From: Desulfarculaceae bacterium JdFR-95
Lineage (GTDB): Bacteria; Desulfobacterota; Desulfarculia; Desulfarculales; Desulfarculaceae
Direction: 5' to 3'
Assembly (NCBI GenBank): GCA_002011835.1
Contig: MTPE01000211.1
Location: 847-10,676 of the forward strand
DNA length: 9,830 bases
Position 1 is the first letter of the stretch; the number at the start of each line of letters is the position of its first letter. The notes beneath the pieces are model-generated. The model was not told the origin of the DNA. It worked only from the letters and a program-made list of their open reading frames with translations, and did not search any database. This document shows, piece by piece, positions 6,200 to 9,830 of the stretch. The translations under genes and the position numbers were made by a program.

Positions 6200-8020
6200 G
6201 TGAATATCCTCGGCGTATCGGCCTACTACCACGACTCGGCGGCGGCACTTCTGGTGGACGGGCGCATCGTGGCAGCGGCGCAGGAGGAGCGTTGGAGCCG
6301 CAAGAAGCACGACCACCGCTTTCCCGCCCAGGCCATCGCCTACTGTCTGCAGGAGGCAGGGCTCCGCGCCGAGGATCTGGACCTGGTGGCCTTCTACGAC
6401 AAGCCCTTTCTCAAGTTCGAGCGCCTGTTGGAGACCTATCTCTCCTTTGCGCCGGTGGGTCTGCGTTCCTTTCTGCAGGCCATGCCCCTGTGGATCCGGG
6501 AGAAGCTGTGGCTGCCCGACATCATCCAGAAGGAGCTGGCCGGCTACCAGGGGCGCATCGTGTTCCCGGAGCATCACCAGTCGCACGCGGCCAGCGCCTT
6601 CTTCCCTTGTCCCTGGCGCGAGGCGGCCATCCTCACCCTGGACGGGGTGGGGGAGTGGACCACCACCAGCTGGGGGGTGGGGCGGGACAACCGTATCGAG
6701 CTGTGGAGCGAGCTGCGTTTCCCCCACTCCCTGGGCCTTTTGTACTCGGCCTTCACCTACTTCACCGGCTTCAAGGTCAACAGCGGGGAGTACAAGCTGA
6801 TGGGCCTGGCGCCCTACGGCGAGCCCCGCTACGTGGACACCATTTTGCGCGAGCTGATGGACCTGAAGGAGGACGGGTCCTTCAAGCTCAACCTGCGCTA
6901 CTTCACCTACTGCCAGGGTCTGACCATGACCGGGCGGCGTTTCGCCCGGCTGTTCGGGGGTCCGCCCCGCCGGCCGGAGGGGCCCCTCACCCAACGGGAG
7001 ATGGACCTGGCGGCCAGCATCCAGAAGGTGACCGAGGAGGTGGTGCTGCGCACCGCCCGCCACGTACACCGCCAGACCGGCATGCGGCGGCTGGTGTTGG
7101 CCGGAGGCGTGGCCCTCAATTGCGTGGCCAACGGGCGGCTGTTGCGCGAAGGGCCCTTCGAGGACATCTGGATCCAGCCCGCGGCGGGAGACGCCGGCGG
7201 GGCCCTGGGTGCGGCCCTGTTCGCCTGGCACCAGTATCTGGACCGGCCGCGGCAGGTGGAGGAGGGCCGGGACCAGATGGCCGGCGCCTACCTGGGCCCG
7301 GCCTTTTCCGAGGCCGAGATCGCCGCCTTCCTCCAGGAGCGGAACATCCCCCACCGCCGCCTGGAGCCGGAGGAGTTGATAAGAGAGGTGGCGCGCCTGC
7401 TGGCCCAGGAGAAGGTGGTGGGCTGGTTCCAGGGGCGCATGGAGTTCGGCCCCCGCGCCTTGGGCAGCCGCTCCATCCTGGGTGACGCCAGCAGCCCCAC
7501 CATGCAGTCGGTGATGAACCTCAAGATCAAGTTCCGTGAGTCCTTCCGCCCCTTCGCCCCCTCGGTGCTGGCCGAGCGGGTCTCGGAGTATTTCGAGCTG
7601 GACCGGCCCAGCCCCTACATGCTTCTCGTGGCGCGGGTGCGGCCGGAGCTGTGCCGCCAGATGGATGCCCGGGAGCAGGAGCTCTTTGGCATCGACAAGC
7701 TGAAGGTGGTGCGCTCGCAGATCCCGGCCGTGACCCACGTGGACTACTCCGCCCGGGTGCAGACCGTCCACCTCGAGACCAACCCCCTCTACCACCGCCT
7801 GCTCACGGCCTTCCAGGAGCTGACCGACTGCGGAGTGATCGTCAACACCAGCTTCAACGTGCGCGGCGAGCCCATCGTCTGCACCCCGGAACACGCCTAC
7901 ACCTGCTTCATGCGCACGGAGATGGACTACCTGGTCTTGGGGCCCTTCCTCCTGGACAAACGCGAGCAGCCCCCCTGGCAAGAGGACCGCGACTGGCGCC
8001 AGGAGTTTGAACTGGACTGA
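6200..8020 (+). CDS. O-carbamoyltransferase, NodU/TobZ/SxtI family
   Basis: This 606-aa protein matches the usual family length. These enzymes activate carbamoyl phosphate with ATP to carbamoyl-adenylate in a YrdC-like domain and pass the carbamoyl group to a hydroxyl in a Kae1-like domain. The Kae1-like half opens with NILGVSAYYHDSAAALLVDG, carries the metal-binding H125xxxH129 in PEHHQSHAASAF, LDGVGEWTT at 147-155, and LAGGVALNCVANG at 300-312. The C-terminal half shows QGRMEFGPRALGSRSIL at 411-427, FRESFRPFAPSVL at 445-457, VDYSARVQTV at 514-523 and VNTSFNVRGEPIV at 548-560. The GTG at 6200 gives the family N-terminus and has AGGA eight nt upstream; the frame is open back to 6017, but those 61 residues resemble nothing and cover the likely promoter. 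It heads the rightward operon and is followed by SxtJ- and SxtK-like genes, as in saxitoxin clusters. Here a sugar hydroxyl is the likeliest acceptor. Confidence 0.96.
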   Translation: MNILGVSAYYHDSAAALLVDGRIVAAAQEERWSRKKHDHRFPAQAIAYCLQEAGLRAEDLDLVAFYDKPFLKFERLLETYLSFAPVGLRSFLQAMPLWIREKLWLPDIIQKELAGYQGRIVFPEHHQSHAASAFFPCPWREAAILTLDGVGEWTTTSWGVGRDNRIELWSELRFPHSLGLLYSAFTYFTGFKVNSGEYKLMGLAPYGEPRYVDTILRELMDLKEDGSFKLNLRYFTYCQGLTMTGRRFARLFGGPPRRPEGPLTQREMDLAASIQKVTEEVVLRTARHVHRQTGMRRLVLAGGVALNCVANGRLLREGPFEDIWIQPAAGDAGGALGAALFAWHQYLDRPRQVEEGRDQMAGAYLGPAFSEAEIAAFLQERNIPHRRLEPEELIREVARLLAQEKVVGWFQGRMEFGPRALGSRSILGDASSPTMQSVMNLKIKFRESFRPFAPSVLAERVSEYFELDRPSPYMLLVARVRPELCRQMDAREQELFGIDKLKVVRSQIPAVTHVDYSARVQTVHLETNPLYHRLLTAFQELTDCGVIVNTSFNVRGEPIVCTPEHAYTCFMRTEMDYLVLGPFLLDKREQPPWQEDRDWRQEFELD

Positions 8021-8023
8021 CAC

Positions 8024-8449
8024 ATGGGGATGTGGCAGGACATACGGGAGCACATCGCCGAGCTCAGCCCCACGCGCAAGGACCTGCGCAACCTGGGGTT
8101 GGTGTTCTGCGTCGTGCTGGGGCTGTTGGCAGGACTGAGCGCCTGGAAGGGAGGAACCGCCTGGCCCTGGCTGGCCGGAGGGGCGGCGCTGTTCGCAGCC
8201 TGGGGACTGCTGTGGCCCGCGGGCCTGCGGCCTCTCTATCGGGGGTGGATGAGCCTGGCCATCGTGATGGGACAGGTGGTCTCGCGCCTCCTGCTGAGCC
8301 TGGTCTTCTACCTGGTGGTCACACCCGTGGGCCTGGTCATGCGCTTGGCGGGCAAGGACCCCATGGACCGCCGCCTGGGCGACCGTGACTCCTACTGGCG
8401 GCCGCGGCCCCGACAGTACGACCCCAAACAGACCGAGAAGATGTACTGA
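8024..8449 (+). CDS. SxtJ-family membrane protein
   Basis: This 141-aa protein begins three nt after the carbamoyltransferase stop, so translation is probably coupled. I see no strong ribosome-binding site of its own, and the ATG at 8030 is an alternative start. It has a charged cytoplasm-like N-terminus with SPTRKDLRNLGL, then hydrophobic segments at about 24-41, 46-68 and 78-105. A polar tail follows with MRLAGKDPMDRR, SYWRPRP and a final QTEKMY. The RKDLRNLG start, the central GL(R)P(L)Y region and the KDPMDR tail are features I associate with SxtJ, a membrane protein of unknown function that follows the carbamoyltransferase SxtI in saxitoxin loci. It may anchor the carbamoyltransferase or present its substrate; that is inference from linkage only. 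Confidence 0.85.
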   Translation: MGMWQDIREHIAELSPTRKDLRNLGLVFCVVLGLLAGLSAWKGGTAWPWLAGGAALFAAWGLLWPAGLRPLYRGWMSLAIVMGQVVSRLLLSLVFYLVVTPVGLVMRLAGKDPMDRRLGDRDSYWRPRPRQYDPKQTEKMY

Positions 8450-8459
8450 GCCACCCCCT

Positions 8460-8465
8460 GGAGGA
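8460..8465 (+). promoter_or_regulatory. Shine-Dalgarno of the SxtK-like small gene
   Basis: GGAGGA is eight nt before the ATG at 8474, ten nt after the SxtJ stop. It is strong evidence that the 52-codon frame is translated. Confidence 0.8.
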
Positions 8466-8473
8466 AACGAGAC

Positions 8474-8632
8474 ATGGGCAAGGCGTCCATCCTGGCCGAG
8501 TTCTGGGAGTTCCTGCGCGTGCGCAAGAAATTCTGGCTCCTGCCCATCGTGATCGTGTTGGTGCTCCTGGGCGCACTGCTGGTCCTCACACAGGGATCCG
8601 CGGTCGCTCCCTTCATCTACACCCTGTTCTAG
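8474..8632 (+). CDS. SxtK/DUF5989-like 52-aa membrane protein
   Basis: This short gene, ATG 8474 to TAG 8632, is easy to miss. It begins MGKASILAEFWEFLRVRKKFWLLP and then has one strong membrane helix (residues about 21-39), ending GSAVAPFIYTLF. The pattern of short amphipathic head, RVRKKFWLLP, single helix and final APFIYTLF is the one I know from SxtK, named in Pfam as DUF5989 as I recall it. The N-terminus is probably cytoplasmic because of the basic RVRKK before the helix. A GGAGGA site eight nt upstream and the position directly after the SxtJ-like gene support translation as part of the carbamoyltransferase operon. Its function is unknown; a small subunit of a membrane carbamoylation complex would fit. 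Confidence 0.87.
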   Translation: MGKASILAEFWEFLRVRKKFWLLPIVIVLVLLGALLVLTQGSAVAPFIYTLF

Positions 8633-8737
8633 CCGGCAGGGTCAAATGGGGCCGGGCGTCTCTGCCTCGGCTCCGACCAGAAAGGCCGAAGGGAGAGGAA
8701 AGAGTCCTGACAAGACATGAACCCCCTCTGGACCACC

Positions 8738-8743
8738 AGGAGG
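8738..8743 (+). promoter_or_regulatory. Shine-Dalgarno of the small methyltransferase gene
   Basis: AGGAGG is five nt before the GTG at 8749 and decides that start. It lies at the end of a 116-nt gap (8633-8748) in which I see no convincing promoter or terminator, only weak short inverted repeats. Confidence 0.8.
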
Positions 8744-8748
8744 CAACC

Positions 8749-9303
8749 GTGAAGATCCACCTGGGCTGCGGCAAGCGCTATCTGCCGGGCTACGTGCACG
8801 TGGACCTGGCCGACTATCCCCACATCGACCACCGCCACGACGTGGCCAGCCTGCCCATGTTCGCCGACGACTCCGCAGAGCTGATCTACGCCTCCCACGT
8901 GCTGGAATACTTCGACCGCCTGGAAGCGGTGGAGGTGCTGGCCGAGTGGCGCCGGGTGCTGCGACCGGGAGGGGTGTTGCGCCTGGCCGTGCCCGACTTC
9001 GCCGCCCTGGTGGAGGTGTACCGTCTCAGCGGCGAGCTGGACCGCGTGCTGGGTCCCCTCTATGGACGCTGGCCCGTACCCGGCACCGACACCGTGATCT
9101 ACCACAAGACGGTCTACGACCGGCCCTCCCTGACCCGGCTGCTGGAGGACAACGGCTTCACCCGCGTGCGGCCCTGGGACTGGCGCCAGGTCTTCCGCGG
9201 CGAGCTGGCCGGCTACGACGACTACTCCCAGGCCTACTACCCCCACATGGACAAGGAAAACGGCCTGCTCATCAGCCTGAACCTGGAGGCGGAAAAGGCG
9301 TGA
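8749..9303 (+). CDS. Small class I SAM-dependent methyltransferase
   Basis: This 184-aa protein starts with the SAM-binding motif itself: KIHLGCGKRYLPGYVHVDL at 2-20, the shortened N-terminus typical of a small methyltransferase family common in glycan loci. SHVLEYF at 49-55 and WRRVLRPGGVLRLAVPDF at 67-84 are the later methyltransferase motifs; SHVLEH is usual where SHVLEY stands here. The GTG start has AGGAGG five nt upstream. The stop overlaps the start of the next gene in a GTGA, so these two are translationally coupled, while the gap of 116 nt before it is the largest in this operon. It probably methylates a sugar or glycan hydroxyl or a related small molecule in the cytoplasm; the acceptor is unknown. 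Confidence 0.9.
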   Translation: MKIHLGCGKRYLPGYVHVDLADYPHIDHRHDVASLPMFADDSAELIYASHVLEYFDRLEAVEVLAEWRRVLRPGGVLRLAVPDFAALVEVYRLSGELDRVLGPLYGRWPVPGTDTVIYHKTVYDRPSLTRLLEDNGFTRVRPWDWRQVFRGELAGYDDYSQAYYPHMDKENGLLISLNLEAEKA

Positions 9304-9830
9304 GCCCCGCCCGCAACCAACCAAGCCCTCACCCCTGGCCCCTGCGCTGGCTCACCGCCAGCCCCGCCCAACCCACTCCTCAGGAACGCGACCCCTGGGC
9401 CTGGGCCTCCCTGGTCTTGCTCTTGGCCCTCTTGGTCCTGGTGGTGGCCACCTTCCGCCACTACGGCATCACCTTCGACGAACAGGACCACGACGACTAC
9501 GGCTGGCTCATCCAGGAGCTGTACCGCTCTGGCCTCAAGAACTGGGCCGTGCTGAACTACAAGGACCACGTCTACTTCGGCGGGCTCTACGACACCCTCT
9601 CGGTCCTCTTCGCCCGCCTCTGGCCGGGAGACTACTGGTCCGGCCGCCACCTGTTCAACGCCCTGGTGGGCTGGCTGGGCCTGCTGGGCCTGTGGAAGCT
9701 GGTCCACCGCCTGGCCGGCAGCCGCGCCGCCTTCCTGGCCGTGCTCCTGTTGGCCCTCACCCCCACCTACTACGGCCACATGTTCAACAACCCCAAGGAC
9801 ATCCCCTTTGCCGTGGGCTACGGGTGGTCC
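9300..9830 (+). CDS. ArnT/PMT-like membrane glycosyltransferase, N-terminal part (3' end cut by window)
   Basis: The frame is open from the GTG at 9300 to the right edge, 177 codons. The GTG shares a 4-nt GTGA overlap with the methyltransferase stop, and GGAGG lies ten nt upstream. A proline-rich polar N-terminus (residues 1-32) is followed by a membrane helix (about 34-52), then RHYGITFDEQDHDDYG, where the Asp-Glu after the first helix is the hallmark of GT39/ArnT/PMT-type GT-C enzymes. Later stretches LFNALVGWLGLLGLWKL and LLALTPTYYGHMFNNPKD IPFA (an intramembrane/loop motif) are characteristic of bacterial family 39 glycosyltransferase proteins. Such enzymes use polyprenyl-phosphate sugars outside the cytoplasmic membrane. 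It is the second membrane glycosyltransferase of the locus. The family is clear; donor and acceptor are not. Confidence 0.9.
   Translation, partial: MSPARNQPSPHPWPLRWLTASPAQPTPQERDPWAWASLVLLLALLVLVVATFRHYGITFDEQDHDDYGWLIQELYRSGLKNWAVLNYKDHVYFGGLYDTLSVLFARLWPGDYWSGRHLFNALVGWLGLLGLWKLVHRLAGSRAAFLAVLLLALTPTYYGHMFNNPKDIPFAVGYGWS

Noticed and set aside
6131..8053. 640-codon open frame on the minus strand opposite the carbamoyltransferase
   Set aside because: It mirrors a well-conserved enzyme gene and its translation shows no recognisable domain; it is an antisense shadow.
8633..8748. Weak inverted repeats (CCGGC/GCCGG and TCGGC/GCCGA) in the gap before the small methyltransferase
   Set aside because: Five-bp stems with long loops are common at this GC content and no T tract follows.

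Overview
This is a high-GC bacterial window. The ribosome-binding sites look like AGGAGG, at least five of the ten genes start with GTG, and the long antisense reading frames are what GC-rich codons produce. The gene content is that of a Gram-negative surface-polysaccharide or lipid-linked glycan locus. A proteobacterium is my best guess, but nothing here fixes the taxon. I recognise no rRNA, tRNA, CRISPR array, transposase or phage gene.

Two gene blocks diverge from a short AT-rich promoter region at about 5991-6199. The leftward (minus-strand) block, in order of transcription, is: an NAD-dependent epimerase/dehydratase; a small cupin protein; a 141-nt DNA/RNA cloverleaf in the intergenic gap (4520-4660); a DegT/DnrJ/EryC1/StrS aminotransferase; a multi-spanning membrane protein with an N-terminal PA14-like domain, probably a GT-C glycosyltransferase; and a methyltransferase-GT2 glycosyltransferase fusion that runs off the left edge. 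The rightward (plus-strand) block is: a NodU/TobZ/SxtI-type O-carbamoyltransferase; an SxtJ-like membrane protein; a 52-aa SxtK/DUF5989-like membrane protein; a small class I methyltransferase; and the start of a second ArnT/PMT-like membrane glycosyltransferase that runs off the right edge.

The likely joint job is as follows. The epimerase, cupin and aminotransferase would make or remodel an activated (amino)sugar. The GT2 and the two membrane glycosyltransferases would move sugars onto a lipid carrier or growing glycan. The carbamoyltransferase and methyltransferases would decorate it. The carbamoyltransferase-SxtJ-SxtK trio has the same order as in the saxitoxin cluster, although the surroundings here are glycan genes. 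The substrates are not visible from sequence.

The most striking element is non-coding. At 4520-4660 a 39-bp outer stem (36 pairs, one 3x3 internal loop) encloses three hairpins of 7, 9 and 11 bp, each with a 3-nt loop. They abut each other and the outer stem with no unpaired junction base, forming a flush four-way junction. I know of no named element with this architecture.
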